DNA of 64,000 nt. Source: JAEYOM01 sp036260935 (GTDB taxonomy: Bacteria; Bacillota; Clostridia; Acetivibrionales; DTU013). Shown here piece by piece: positions 50,544-59,291 of the stretch (positions are counted from its first letter, which is position 1; every line of letters begins with the position of its first letter). The stretch lies in the NCBI GenBank assembly GCA_036260935.1, contig DATALQ010000001.1, positions 81,253 to 145,252 on the forward strand, in the 5' to 3' direction. Below the pieces are notes generated by a model. That model saw only the letters and a program-made list of their open reading frames with translations, was not told the DNA's origin and ran no database searches. Position numbers and translations under genes: made by a program.

Positions 50544-52385
50544 CTAAATAATGAAATAGCAGCTTCTTTTTTCTTCCTTGCACTTCCTTTTGATTTTGCT
50601 TGAGAACTCTGAAAGCTCGAATACGTCGGTGAAGATTCTTTCACGATTACTGACTCCGGCTATTGACAGTCCTATGAGACCAAATGCCTCTAGTTCTCCA
50701 TGCCTGTTAGGCGTCATTACATGACCTTTTTTAATATCTTCGCTTGCATAGAAGCCTGGGATCCTTTTTTCGAATGCCTCTATGAACCTCCGGCAAAAGG
50801 CCTCGGTATCATAGCTTTCTAGTATCACAATGAAATCGTCCCCTCCGATGTGGCCGACAAAGCTATTATTGAGGTATTCGGAATCAGTACATTCCTTAAG
50901 CAGTTCTGCAAAGCTTTGAAGTACCATGTCTCCTTTTTCAAAGCCGTAGGTATCGTTGTATGCCTTGAAATTGTTGATATCGATATAGAGTATGGTGAAG
51001 GGAGAGCCGCTGCTGATGGCTTCGTTGAGCCTTCGTTCGATCAATATGTTGCCGGGCAGTCCTGAAAGTGGATTGAGATGCCTTGCATAATTGACTTCCA
51101 GCTCGGTCATCTTTTCCAGAAGGTCTTTTACCGTTACTATGCCTATGTACCTCGATTCCCTGGTTACTATCATATAATCGTAAAGATTCTCGTCCAGGCG
51201 GACCATAGCCATCTTCGATACATTATCGATCGTTGTTTCGTAATCGACCGTGAGCGGTCTGTTGTCCATCAGTATTCCAACCGGCCTGTTTATGTACAGA
51301 GCAAAGCCGTATTGTGTGCCGAGCTTTGCAAAGAATTTTTCCTTCATGATCAGGCCGCAAAGCTTATCGTTTTCAACGACTGGTATTCCATGCAGCGAGG
51401 GGTTACTGTTGAATAGCTCAAGGACGTCCGCGCCTGTCGATTTTGTACCGACGACGGGAGTCATGCGGCAAATGTTGCCTACGTATACCGAATCGGGCTT
51501 GCTAAGGTACATCTCTTTCTTCCTTGTATTCCTTGCCTTTAGATACCCGATTAGTTCTTCGCCAATTTGGGGGAGATCTTCAGAGGGCTTTCGGATAAGA
51601 TAACCCTGGCCGTAATCTATACCAATTTCAATAAGCGAATTAAGCTCGTTTTCAGTCTCGATGCCTTCTGCAATCAGTTTGATGTCCGTGATCACACAGA
51701 AATCGTATAATGTCTTTATAAGCGTGTATTTCAGGCCGTCCTTGTCAATGTCCCTTATCAGGTTCATATCGAGCTTTATATAATGCGGATGTATATCGGC
51801 GATGAGCTTGAGTCCCGAATAACCCGAACCGGCGTCATCGATGGCGATCTTATAGCCCTGATCCTTATAGTTGTTTATCACTTTTTTGAAATTTGTTATA
51901 TCTATTACAGAGTTTTTTTCTGTGATTTCGAATACGACATTTTCCGGGTTGATTTTAAATTCTCTTAAAAAATCCTTTGTAAAACCTTTCCTGAATTTCT
52001 CATCATCTATTATATGAGGGTCTACATTTAAGAATATGAGAGAAGGGCTGCTATACTTCGAATAATTCTCCAGGGCCTTTATTCTGCAAAGCAGCTCAAG
52101 GTCCCAGAGCCTGCCGTACGCTCTGGCAAAGTCGAACAGCTTCTCGGGGTTCTTGAAAACCGAATTGTCGGGACCTCTGCTCAGAGCTTCATATCCCAGC
52201 AATTCACCACTTTTCAGCGATATTATCGGCTGGAAGACAGTTCTTATACTTTCGTTTTTTAATATTTCCATAAACTCCTCACCCATACCTTTATCCATTG
52301 CTGCGAAATCCAGGTTTAGGCCTTGTAAGGCATTAACCGGCATATTTTTGCTCATTATCCGGTTCTCGCGTAATGCTGTGTCCAT
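50544..52385 (-). CDS. EAL-CBS-GGDEF cyclic di-GMP protein
   Basis: 613 residues in the order EAL (about 33-280), a CBS pair (about 300-430) and GGDEF (about 440-600). The EAL part has YEALSRG and AIDDAGSGYS with metal-site Glu and Asp residues, so it is probably an active c-di-GMP phosphodiesterase. The GGDEF part reads GGDDF, which can be active or regulatory. The CBS pair may bind a nucleotide and couple the two. No signal peptide or membrane helix is present. AGAGGA precedes the ATG. It is transcribed toward pstS but separated by the Pho-box region. Confidence 0.92.
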   Translation of the reverse strand: MDTALRENRIMSKNMPVNALQGLNLDFAAMDKGMGEEFMEILKNESIRTVFQPIISLKSGELLGYEALSRGPDNSVFKNPEKLFDFARAYGRLWDLELLCRIKALENYSKYSSPSLIFLNVDPHIIDDEKFRKGFTKDFLREFKINPENVVFEITEKNSVIDITNFKKVINNYKDQGYKIAIDDAGSGYSGLKLIADIHPHYIKLDMNLIRDIDKDGLKYTLIKTLYDFCVITDIKLIAEGIETENELNSLIEIGIDYGQGYLIRKPSEDLPQIGEELIGYLKARNTRKKEMYLSKPDSVYVGNICRMTPVVGTKSTGADVLELFNSNPSLHGIPVVENDKLCGLIMKEKFFAKLGTQYGFALYINRPVGILMDNRPLTVDYETTIDNVSKMAMVRLDENLYDYMIVTRESRYIGIVTVKDLLEKMTELEVNYARHLNPLSGLPGNILIERRLNEAISSGSPFTILYIDINNFKAYNDTYGFEKGDMVLQSFAELLKECTDSEYLNNSFVGHIGGDDFIVILESYDTEAFCRRFIEAFEKRIPGFYASEDIKKGHVMTPNRHGELEAFGLIGLSIAGVSNRERIFTDVFELSEFSSKIKRKCKEEKRSCYFII

Positions 52386-52490
52386 ATTAATTCCTCTGCT
52401 GTTCTATTTTGTCTATACTTGGATTATAGTAGGCTGTAGTTAAATTACAGTTAGCTTAGTATTAATTTAACGTTAATATTGCTAAGAAAA

Positions 52491-53297
52491 CTAAAGGCTT
52501 CTTTTTTCAAGGATCTTGAATCCGTTCACAAAAACTTTTTCAACCATTACGATACCGTTGATATTCCTCACCAGAATAAGGTCTGCTATTTTTCCGCCCT
52601 CCAGGCTTCCCAGCTTTCTGTCGATCCCCAGTACTCTGGCGGGATTAAGGGTTGCGAGCTTGACTGAATCCATCATGCTTATACCGGAGCTTCCCACCAA
52701 TGTGAAAATGGAATACAGTATTGATATGGGATAGGCGTCGGAGTATAAGACCGTTGTCGGTTTGGCCTTGGTCGAAGTGAGCAATCCGCGGCCGAAGCCG
52801 GTATGGGTATGCATTATGTCCAATGCATTCACGCAGCTGTACAGTATGGGGTCATGCTTTGGTTTACTGTGGTAATACGGGGACAGCTCATTTTCTGAAA
52901 TAGGCACAGTGAAATAATCATGCCGTATCGAGGAATACTTCCTAAGCTTTTTTACTTCCACTGAAGTATCCTCCAGCCTGCTATAACTGTATGACAGCCT
53001 ATGATTGACAGTGGTAACACCGCTGTCTGCAAGTATGTTTTCAACAGTTGTGAAAGCTATGTCAAACGGGATATTAGATTCCGCCAGCTCTTTTTCCAGG
53101 CTTCTGTCACAGATATTGATAATGCCGGGTAATAGCCACATACCGCGGCCGTCTATTCTGTTAAGGCTTCTATGGAGCCTCTGGCATGAAACGACTTCGA
53201 CAGCTTCGATTATTCCCTTTTTTACATAGAGAAAACCGTTGTCTATCACTTCATCGGGAGTTACTATTCTGGCGCCTGTAATAACAAAGGTATTCAT
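52491..53297 (-). CDS. Shortened, degenerate PhnM/amidohydrolase-like protein
   Basis: 269 residues (273 from an upstream ATG). The N terminus (FVITGARIVTPDEVIDNG, then WLLPGII) and the C terminus (LATLNPARVLGIDRKLGSLEGGKIADLILV) are those of the amidohydrolase PhnM, which cleaves a triphosphate in phosphonate breakdown. PhnM is normally near 380 residues. Here the middle of the barrel is short, and the first metal motif, expected as HTD followed by LEKH, reads CDRSLEKE. It is probably not a working PhnM. The start codon is unsure: three in-frame ATGs lie within 15 bases. No other phn gene is present. Confidence 0.65.
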   Translation of the reverse strand: MNTFVITGARIVTPDEVIDNGFLYVKKGIIEAVEVVSCQRLHRSLNRIDGRGMWLLPGIINICDRSLEKELAESNIPFDIAFTTVENILADSGVTTVNHRLSYSYSRLEDTSVEVKKLRKYSSIRHDYFTVPISENELSPYYHSKPKHDPILYSCVNALDIMHTHTGFGRGLLTSTKAKPTTVLYSDAYPISILYSIFTLVGSSGISMMDSVKLATLNPARVLGIDRKLGSLEGGKIADLILVRNINGIVMVEKVFVNGFKILEKRSL

Positions 53298-53559
53298 ACG
53301 CATAGACCCCATATCATGGAATTTGGAATTAGCATAAAATATAAATATTGTTTTTTGATTATTGGCTTGTTAAATCATTTTTATGTTTACGTTAATTAGA
53401 ATGAAAGGCCAGGCAGGGAGCGGGCGATGAAGTTAAAAAAGTAAGAAGGTGTATTTAAATGGAGCGGCGGTGGACGGCGGACCTTGATTGGAACATTGAA
53501 ATACAGTTATAATAAAGATGGTTGTTTAAAATAATCGAAATTAAGAAAGGTCCTGTTGA

Positions 53560-53742
53560 ATGAAAGACAAAACCAACTGTGACTGCTGTATCAATTATGC
53601 ATATGATGAGGAGTACGAATGTCATGTATGTCAAATGAATCTTGACGAAGACGAAATGATGAGGTTTTTGTCCAAGTCTTATTACGATTGTCCATATTTT
53701 CGTTTGAACGATGAGTATAAGACTGTAAGAAAGCAGATATAA
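53560..53742 (+). CDS. Small cysteine-rich protein, DUF6472-like
   Basis: 60 residues with CDCCINYAYDEEYECHVCQ, then NLDEDEMMRFL and a final DCPYFRLNDEYKTVRKQI. Six cysteines in two clusters suggest a metal site. The pattern C-x2-C...C-x2-C...CPYFR with DEYK at the end matches small Clostridia proteins annotated as DUF6472; that name is from memory. The ribosome binding site is AAAGG. Function unknown. It precedes a metallophosphoesterase gene by 54 bases. Confidence 0.75.
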   Translation: MKDKTNCDCCINYAYDEEYECHVCQMNLDEDEMMRFLSKSYYDCPYFRLNDEYKTVRKQI

Positions 53743-53796
53743 GAGCATTAGGCACAGATATAAACCGTATATTCATTATTTTAAAGGGGAGCAGTC

Positions 53797-54639
53797 TTGA
53801 AGAAGAAGTATTTAATTATATTTCTGATTTGTGCAGGTATTTTTGCCGCGATTGTCACAGCGGCTTTTTATAACGGGCTGGTGGTCAGAAGCTACACCGT
53901 TCGGTCTGATAAGCTCGAACCTGAAAGCTCTGTAAGGGCCGTCCTGATAACTGATTTGCACAGTCATATTTACGGAGAAAACCAGAGAGACCTCCTGACT
54001 TTGATAGACCGACAGAAGCCAGATATTATCCTGCTTGCCGGGGATATTGCCGATGACGTTGAGCCCTTCGAAGGCGCGCAATTGTTTTTTGCGGGGGTAT
54101 CAAAGATAGCGCCGGCTTATTATGTATCCGGGAATCATGATATCTATTTGGATAACGCCGCATCCGTCAAGAGGACAATACGAAGCTTCGGAATATCTGT
54201 TCTTGAAAGCAGCTTCGAGAAGATAAAAATTCGGGACAATACTCTCATAGTCGCCGGGGTCGATGATCCAGATATAGAAAGATACGACTGGGGCTTTGAC
54301 TGGGAAGACTCAATGGTGAAGGCTTTTTCAGGACTTGATAGGGAACAGGGCTATAAGATACTTGTAGCCCACCGCCCTGAACTGATAGATATTTATGGAC
54401 GCTTCGATTTCGATTTGATTGTTTCCGGCCATGCGCACGGCGGGCAGGCCAGAATCCCGTTCCTGGTCAACGGACTGTACTCCCCGGGAGAGGGCTGGTT
54501 TCCGAAGCATGCGGGAGGAGCCTATAAATACGGAAACCTGACCCGGGTAGTAAGCCGCGGGCTTTCAAATAATTTCCGCCTGCCAAGGGTTTTCAATCCG
54601 CCGGAAATTGTCGTGATAGATATCAAAACCCTCCACTAA
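53797..54639 (+). CDS. Membrane-anchored metallophosphoesterase
   Basis: 280 residues. One N-terminal helix (IIFLICAGIFAAIVTAAFY) anchors a calcineurin-like phosphoesterase domain with all motifs: LITDLHSHIYG, LLAGDIADD, SGNHDIY, VAHRPE and VSGHAHGGQ. The family (YaeI/YkuE-like) acts on phospholipid or nucleotide phosphates; the substrate here is unknown. The start is a TTG with AAAGGGGAG in front. Its stop codon touches the dyad that precedes the uvrA-like gene. Confidence 0.87.
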   Translation: MKKKYLIIFLICAGIFAAIVTAAFYNGLVVRSYTVRSDKLEPESSVRAVLITDLHSHIYGENQRDLLTLIDRQKPDIILLAGDIADDVEPFEGAQLFFAGVSKIAPAYYVSGNHDIYLDNAASVKRTIRSFGISVLESSFEKIKIRDNTLIVAGVDDPDIERYDWGFDWEDSMVKAFSGLDREQGYKILVAHRPELIDIYGRFDFDLIVSGHAHGGQARIPFLVNGLYSPGEGWFPKHAGGAYKYGNLTRVVSRGLSNNFRLPRVFNPPEIVVIDIKTLH

Positions 54640-54669
54640 TACTCCAGGGTTATGTCCTTGTAGTATAAT
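54639..54669 (+). promoter_or_regulatory. 28-bp dyad overlapping the -10 of the uvrA-like gene
   Basis: ATACTCCAGGG (54639-54649), six bases and CCTTGTAGTAT (54656-54666) match as an inverted repeat at 9 of 11 positions. TATAAT lies at 54664-54669. A dyad just upstream of and overlapping -10 is the usual place for a MerR-type operator. The -35 region is poor, as in many activator-dependent promoters. A double-MerR gene lies two kilobases downstream. Confidence 0.6.
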
Positions 54670-54721
54670 CCTTCTGTAGGGATATAACCTCTGAATAAGG
54701 TAAATATAGCGGGAGGATAAT

Positions 54722-57277
54722 ATGGAAAGCTATATCGAGATAAACGGTGCGAGAGAAAATAATCTTAAAAATCTGTCATTGAAAATACCCAAAAACAAGT
54801 TCGTAGTTCTGACCGGAATTTCTGGCTCGGGGAAGTCCACGTTGGCTTTCGATACGCTTCAGAAGGAATGCCAGCGCCAGTATATGGCGTCACTCGGCAT
54901 GGCCATCGACTTTCTTGGAAAACCGAAGGTGGATTCCATCAAAGGGCTGTCGCCTTCCATAAGCGTCGACCAGTACGTGGCCAACAGGAATCCGAGGTCT
55001 ACAGTCGGGACTGTCACGGACGTATTCACCTACCTGAGACTGCTGTACTCAAAGCTGGGAGAGAGGCCGTGTCCGAAGTGCAGAACGAACATAAGGCCTG
55101 CCTTTGAGAACGGGGAGAGTGAAACGGATCTTTGGGACGACGATGGAGATTTTCTGTTCGATGCGGCGGCATTGGCGGAAGGCGAGGCGGAGGCCGGTAA
55201 GATCACATGTCCCGAATGCGGCGCCGCACTTGATGAACTCATCATGGCCGACTTCTCCTTCAACAAGCCGAATGGGGCCTGCCCGACCTGCACGGGTCTC
55301 GGTGTGGTCAGTAAACCGAACATTTCGGCAATAATCGATGAAAGCAAAAGCATAACGGAAGGAGCGGTATTGAGCTGGGAAAATTCGCTGATATCTTTTT
55401 ACACCAATGCTTTTATCGCGGCTTCAAAATATTATGGCTTCGGCTTCGACCCGGACACCCCAGTGGGAAAGTATGACGAAATACAGCGGGATTATCTTCT
55501 GTACGGGGTCAACAGCGAAGAATTTAAAAGACATTTTCCGGGAAAGCAACCCCCGAACAACGCGTTTGGCGGCAGGTTCGAGGGCGTTATAACGGCAATG
55601 CTCAGAAAGTATGCTGACCATGAAATTGATGACGCCGCCCGGGAAAAGCTGGAAAAATATTTCATAAGGCATACCTGCCCGGACTGCAGCGGCGAAAGAT
55701 TGAAGAAGGAGAGCAGATCGGTTACAGTGGCCGGTGTGACGATAACGGAGCTATCCAAAAGGTCCCTGGAGGATCTGAATAAATGGGTCGGATTGCTTCC
55801 GGACCATACGTCGGAGTCAGGCCTTAATGTGCTGCAGCCGGTCATGGACGACCTGTCTGCCATAATCAGGCATCTCCTTGATGTCGGGCTGGGCTACCTC
55901 TCAATGGAAAGACCGGCCACGTCGCTGTCGGGAGGAGAGGCGCAGAGGCTGAGACTGGCGTCGCTCCTGGGGTCGGGACTGACCGGGGTTCTGTATGTTC
56001 TGGATGAACCTACGGTGGGGCTTCATGCGCGCGATACGGACAGACTTATAAACGTCCTCAAACAGCTTCGTGACATGGGTAATACTGTACTTGTCATAGA
56101 GCACGATACCGAAATGATGCGTGCGGCCGATCATATCATCGATATAGGCCCCGGTGCCGGCAGGCTTGGAGGAAATCTCGTTGCATGCGGCACTCCTTCC
56201 GAGGTTGCCTCCTGCAGCGAGTCGTTTACGGGGCAATTCCTTTCGGGAAAAGAACGGATACCTGTTCCCGAGAAGCGCAGAAAACCTACGGGCATGAAGC
56301 TTATCGTTGAGGGAGCCAGGGAACACAATCTAAGAAATGTAACGGCGGAAATACCGCTGGGGCTGCTGGTCACCATTACGGGAGTTTCGGGTTCGGGCAA
56401 GTCCACCCTGCTTTTCGATATAATAGACAAGGCCGCAGCCCGCAGATATAACGGAACTGGTGAAATGCCGGGACAGTTTGACAGGATAACCGGATGGGAA
56501 TTCATAGACAAGGTCATTACTATCGACCAGACGCCTATAGGAAGGATACCCAGATCGAATGCGGCTACCTATACCGATGTATTTACCGCTATCCGCAATC
56601 TTTATGCGGAGCTGCCCGCCGCCAGAAAGCTCAAGCTTGCGTCAAGGCACTTTTCCTTCAATGTCCCGGGCGGAAGATGTGAAAAATGCCAGGGGGCTGG
56701 CGTAATGTCCATAAAGATGCATTTCATGCCTGAGGTGCAGGTGGTATGCCCGGCCTGCCACGGAAGAAGATTCAGGCGCGAGATCATAGATGTAAAATAT
56801 GGGGGACAGAGCATATCCGACATACTGAATATGTCCATACAGGAGGCAGCAGAGCTGTTCAGGGCGGTGGGCTCCATCGGTGAAAAGCTCGACCTCCTCA
56901 ATGAAGTAGGGCTAGGATATCTGAAACTGGGACAATCGGCAACGACGCTGTCCGGCGGCGAGGCACAGCGTATCAAGCTTGCCAGGGAACTATCCAGAAA
57001 GGGCAAGGGGCACACGCTGTACCTTCTGGATGAACCTACGGTCGGACTGCACCCATATGATGTAAAAAGGCTTATCTCAGTCTTGCAGAGACTTGTGGAG
57101 GCAGGAAACTCCGTTGTCGTTATTGAGCATAATCTCGATGTGGTCAGAACCTCGGACTGGGTCATGGATTTCGGCCCGGAGGGAGGCAGCGGCGGCGGTG
57201 AACTAATTGCCTGCGGTACGCCGGAACAGATCGCTGCGGTAGGGCGTTCATACACCGGGGCATATCTGCGAAAGTGA
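54722..57277 (+). CDS. UvrA-like ABC ATPase without the UvrB-binding region (class II UvrA/DrrC-like)
   Basis: 851 residues. Two ABC cassettes with UvrA signatures: Walker A GISGSGKST (32-40) and GVSGSGKST, two LSGGEAQR motifs and two LDEPTVGLH motifs. Zinc-finger cysteines are C117/C120, C163/C166, C187/C190, and CEKCQGAG then CPACHG later. Between C120 and C163 there are only about 42 residues, whereas canonical UvrA (about 940 residues) carries its UvrB-binding domain at this place. It therefore belongs with the UvrA2/DrrC group, linked to drug tolerance by removing or clearing DNA-bound drugs. First gene of a unit with a MerR regulator and an ABC-2 exporter. Confidence 0.88.
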   Translation: MESYIEINGARENNLKNLSLKIPKNKFVVLTGISGSGKSTLAFDTLQKECQRQYMASLGMAIDFLGKPKVDSIKGLSPSISVDQYVANRNPRSTVGTVTDVFTYLRLLYSKLGERPCPKCRTNIRPAFENGESETDLWDDDGDFLFDAAALAEGEAEAGKITCPECGAALDELIMADFSFNKPNGACPTCTGLGVVSKPNISAIIDESKSITEGAVLSWENSLISFYTNAFIAASKYYGFGFDPDTPVGKYDEIQRDYLLYGVNSEEFKRHFPGKQPPNNAFGGRFEGVITAMLRKYADHEIDDAAREKLEKYFIRHTCPDCSGERLKKESRSVTVAGVTITELSKRSLEDLNKWVGLLPDHTSESGLNVLQPVMDDLSAIIRHLLDVGLGYLSMERPATSLSGGEAQRLRLASLLGSGLTGVLYVLDEPTVGLHARDTDRLINVLKQLRDMGNTVLVIEHDTEMMRAADHIIDIGPGAGRLGGNLVACGTPSEVASCSESFTGQFLSGKERIPVPEKRRKPTGMKLIVEGAREHNLRNVTAEIPLGLLVTITGVSGSGKSTLLFDIIDKAAARRYNGTGEMPGQFDRITGWEFIDKVITIDQTPIGRIPRSNAATYTDVFTAIRNLYAELPAARKLKLASRHFSFNVPGGRCEKCQGAGVMSIKMHFMPEVQVVCPACHGRRFRREIIDVKYGGQSISDILNMSIQEAAELFRAVGSIGEKLDLLNEVGLGYLKLGQSATTLSGGEAQRIKLARELSRKGKGHTLYLLDEPTVGLHPYDVKRLISVLQRLVEAGNSVVVIEHNLDVVRTSDWVMDFGPEGGSGGGELIACGTPEQIAAVGRSYTGAYLRK

Positions 57278-57297
57278 ATTGAGTGGAACAGAGGGAG

Positions 57298-57334
57298 GTA
57301 AAGCGGGAAAACCGTTTCTCTGACCCGGCTTTAC
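57298..57334 (+). other. Hairpin between the uvrA-like gene and merR
   Basis: GTAAAGCGGG (57298-57307) pairs with CCCGGCTTTAC (57324-57334) with one bulge. No T run follows, so it may pause transcription or alter mRNA stability just before the merR ribosome binding site. Confidence 0.5.
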
Positions 57335-57346
57335 ACGAGGAGTGGT

Positions 57347-58138
57347 ATGGGAATGAAGTATCTGAAGACGTCAGATATCGCCAAATCGGTCGGAATACAT
57401 CCCAACACAGTCCGCCTGTATGAAAAGTGGGGACTTCTGCCTGAAATAAACAGAAGCCCCGCAGGTTACAGGCTGTTTACGCATGTTCATCTTAACCAGG
57501 TCAAACTGATCCGCTTGGCAATGAAATGTACTCTTTTCGGCAGAGAAGTCAAAAGGACGGCATACGGCATAATCAATTCCGCCGCGGCGGAACGCTACGG
57601 AGAAGCGTTATGTATGGCTATTGAACTCGAAAAAATGATAGATACGGAATTAAGTCAGGCTGTAGAAGCCGAGAAATTTCTTGAGCGGTGGGCGGCGGAA
57701 AGCAAGCAGCTTGCCGTATTGCCCGACATGCCTGCCGGAGATACTGTTTGCGACGATACAGCCGGCGGTGTTTCCATAAATTCAGCCGCGAAAATGCTCC
57801 ATATAACGATCGACATGCTGAGAGACTGGGAAAGAAACGGCCTGATACAGATCCCGAGGAACCCGGATAACGGATACCGTATATACGGGCCGGATGAGAT
57901 CAACAGGCTGAGAGTCATTCGCGCGCTCAGACGTTCCAACTACAGTAATATGTCTATCCTTAGAGCCATGAAAAAGCTTGAGTCAGGATCGACAGGAGGG
58001 CTAAGGGAGGTTTTGGATTCTCCCGAGCTAGATGAGGACAGGGGATACCTGTGCTTCACCGATATGCTCCTGACAGCCTTGAATGATGCAAAGGCTGCTG
58101 TCGGTGAAATCATCCGATTGCTGAAGGACTGGCAATAA
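57347..58138 (+). CDS. Regulator with two MerR DNA-binding domains
   Basis: 263 residues holding two MerR-type winged helices in one chain. The first (about 4-75) reads YLKTSDIAKSVGIHPNTVRL, YEKWGLL and GYRLFTHVHLNQVKLI. The second (about 140-210) reads SINSAAKMLHITIDMLRDWE, NGLI and GYRIYGPDEINRLRVIRAL. A helical region joins them and another closes the protein. Ordinary MerR proteins have one such domain and dimerise, so this one may bind a dyad as a pseudo-dimer or bridge two sites. GAGGAG precedes the ATG. It lies between the UvrA-like and exporter genes and probably controls both. Confidence 0.88.
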   Translation: MGMKYLKTSDIAKSVGIHPNTVRLYEKWGLLPEINRSPAGYRLFTHVHLNQVKLIRLAMKCTLFGREVKRTAYGIINSAAAERYGEALCMAIELEKMIDTELSQAVEAEKFLERWAAESKQLAVLPDMPAGDTVCDDTAGGVSINSAAKMLHITIDMLRDWERNGLIQIPRNPDNGYRIYGPDEINRLRVIRALRRSNYSNMSILRAMKKLESGSTGGLREVLDSPELDEDRGYLCFTDMLLTALNDAKAAVGEIIRLLKDWQ

Positions 58139-58144
58139 ATTTTC

Positions 58145-58220
58145 AAACCCTCCATTATTGCACCATACCTGCCCTCCTGTGTTATGATCTTCTGACGGGA
58201 TCACTAATAAAGGAGGGTTT
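58145..58220 (+). promoter_or_regulatory. Inverted repeat masking the ribosome binding site of the exporter ATPase, with internal promoter
   Basis: AAACCCTCCATTATT (58145-58159) and AATAAAGGAGGGTTT (58206-58220) match at 14 of 15 positions; the right arm contains the AAGGAGGG site of the next gene. A second complementary stretch, CCCTCCT, lies at 58172-58178. TTGCAC (58158-58163), a 19-base spacer and TATGAT (58183-58188) may form a MerR-type promoter. Transcripts from it would lack both complementary arms, while read-through RNA from merR would contain them. Confidence 0.6.
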
Positions 58221-58223
58221 GCT

Positions 58224-59291
58224 TTGGAGCATTCGATTGTCGTCGAATCCCTAAAAAAGATATACCGCACAGCAGAACGCGATACGGGTATCCTGCCCGC
58301 AGTTAAAAGCCTTTTGAGGCCTTCGTTTACCGAGGTCACGGCCGTGGACGGCATCAGCTTTGCTTTGGGGCAGGGTGAAATGGTAGGTTTCATTGGCCCT
58401 AACGGTGCAGGAAAAACGACTACCTTGAAAATGCTTTCCGGGCTGTTGTTTCCTACGTCGGGCAATATCCTTGCGGCCGGGTTCAAGCCATGGGAAAGGA
58501 AACCTTCGTACCTGAAAAGGATCGGGTTTCTCATGGGCAACAAGAGCCAGCTTACCTGGGATAATACGATCGGGGATTCTTTCTTCATCCTCAAGGAGAT
58601 TTACGGGGTAAATGACTTGGAATATAAACGGCGGTTGGAGGAACTGACCGGACTGCTGGAACTGGAGAGCCTTCTCAACAGGCTTGCACGTACGCTCTCT
58701 TTAGGCGAAAGGGCCAGGTGCGAACTGGCGTCCGTGCTGATACACAATCCGGACATACTCTATCTCGATGAACCTACCCTGGGGCTCGATGTATCAATGC
58801 AGCTAAGGCTGCGGGAATTCATCCGTGAATACAACAGGAAATACGGTACCACTGTTATCATTACCAGTCATTATATGTCGGACATAGTGTCACTCTGCCC
58901 GCGGGTGATACTGATCAACAAGGGCAAACTGTCGTACGACGGCGCGCTTTCAGGACTTGGCGACAAAGTGGCGCCCTTCAGGCTGATTAAGTTCAGACTG
59001 CCGGCTTCACAGCTGGGAGGGGCAGAAATGCCGATGCCTGAGCAGGCGGCTCTTGAGGCGGAGCTTATTGACAGTCTGGACAGCGAAAGGACGTACAGAG
59101 TCAGGAAAGAACATATACTTCCGTTTGCGGCATATCTGCTGGAAAAATCTATAACTGACCTTACTATAGAGGATCCTCCGATGGAGGCCGTCATAGACGA
59201 GGTTTATCGAAAGGGCATCGCGGATATGCCTCACGACGAGACTGAACAGGTATTGCAGGCTTCTGCGAAACCGGACGGGAGGCTGGCATGA
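58224..59291 (+). CDS. ABC-2 exporter ATP-binding protein
   Basis: 355-residue ABC ATPase of the COG4586 group. Walker A GPNGAGKTT and a Q-loop Gln in GNKSQLTW are present; the signature is LSLGERARCELA and Walker B is ILYLDEPTLGLD with SHYM as switch. A C-terminal region of about 100 residues extends past the core. With the two permeases downstream it forms an exporter like DrrAB or its relatives. The start is a TTG with AAGGAGGG, a site that can be hidden in an RNA hairpin. It overlaps the next gene by ATGA. Confidence 0.9.
   Translation: MEHSIVVESLKKIYRTAERDTGILPAVKSLLRPSFTEVTAVDGISFALGQGEMVGFIGPNGAGKTTTLKMLSGLLFPTSGNILAAGFKPWERKPSYLKRIGFLMGNKSQLTWDNTIGDSFFILKEIYGVNDLEYKRRLEELTGLLELESLLNRLARTLSLGERARCELASVLIHNPDILYLDEPTLGLDVSMQLRLREFIREYNRKYGTTVIITSHYMSDIVSLCPRVILINKGKLSYDGALSGLGDKVAPFRLIKFRLPASQLGGAEMPMPEQAALEAELIDSLDSERTYRVRKEHILPFAAYLLEKSITDLTIEDPPMEAVIDEVYRKGIADMPHDETEQVLQASAKPDGRLA

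Noticed and set aside
54722..57277. Housekeeping UvrA of nucleotide excision repair
   Set aside because: The UvrB-binding region is missing and the neighbours are a regulator and an exporter rather than uvrB/uvrC, so it is treated as a paralog.
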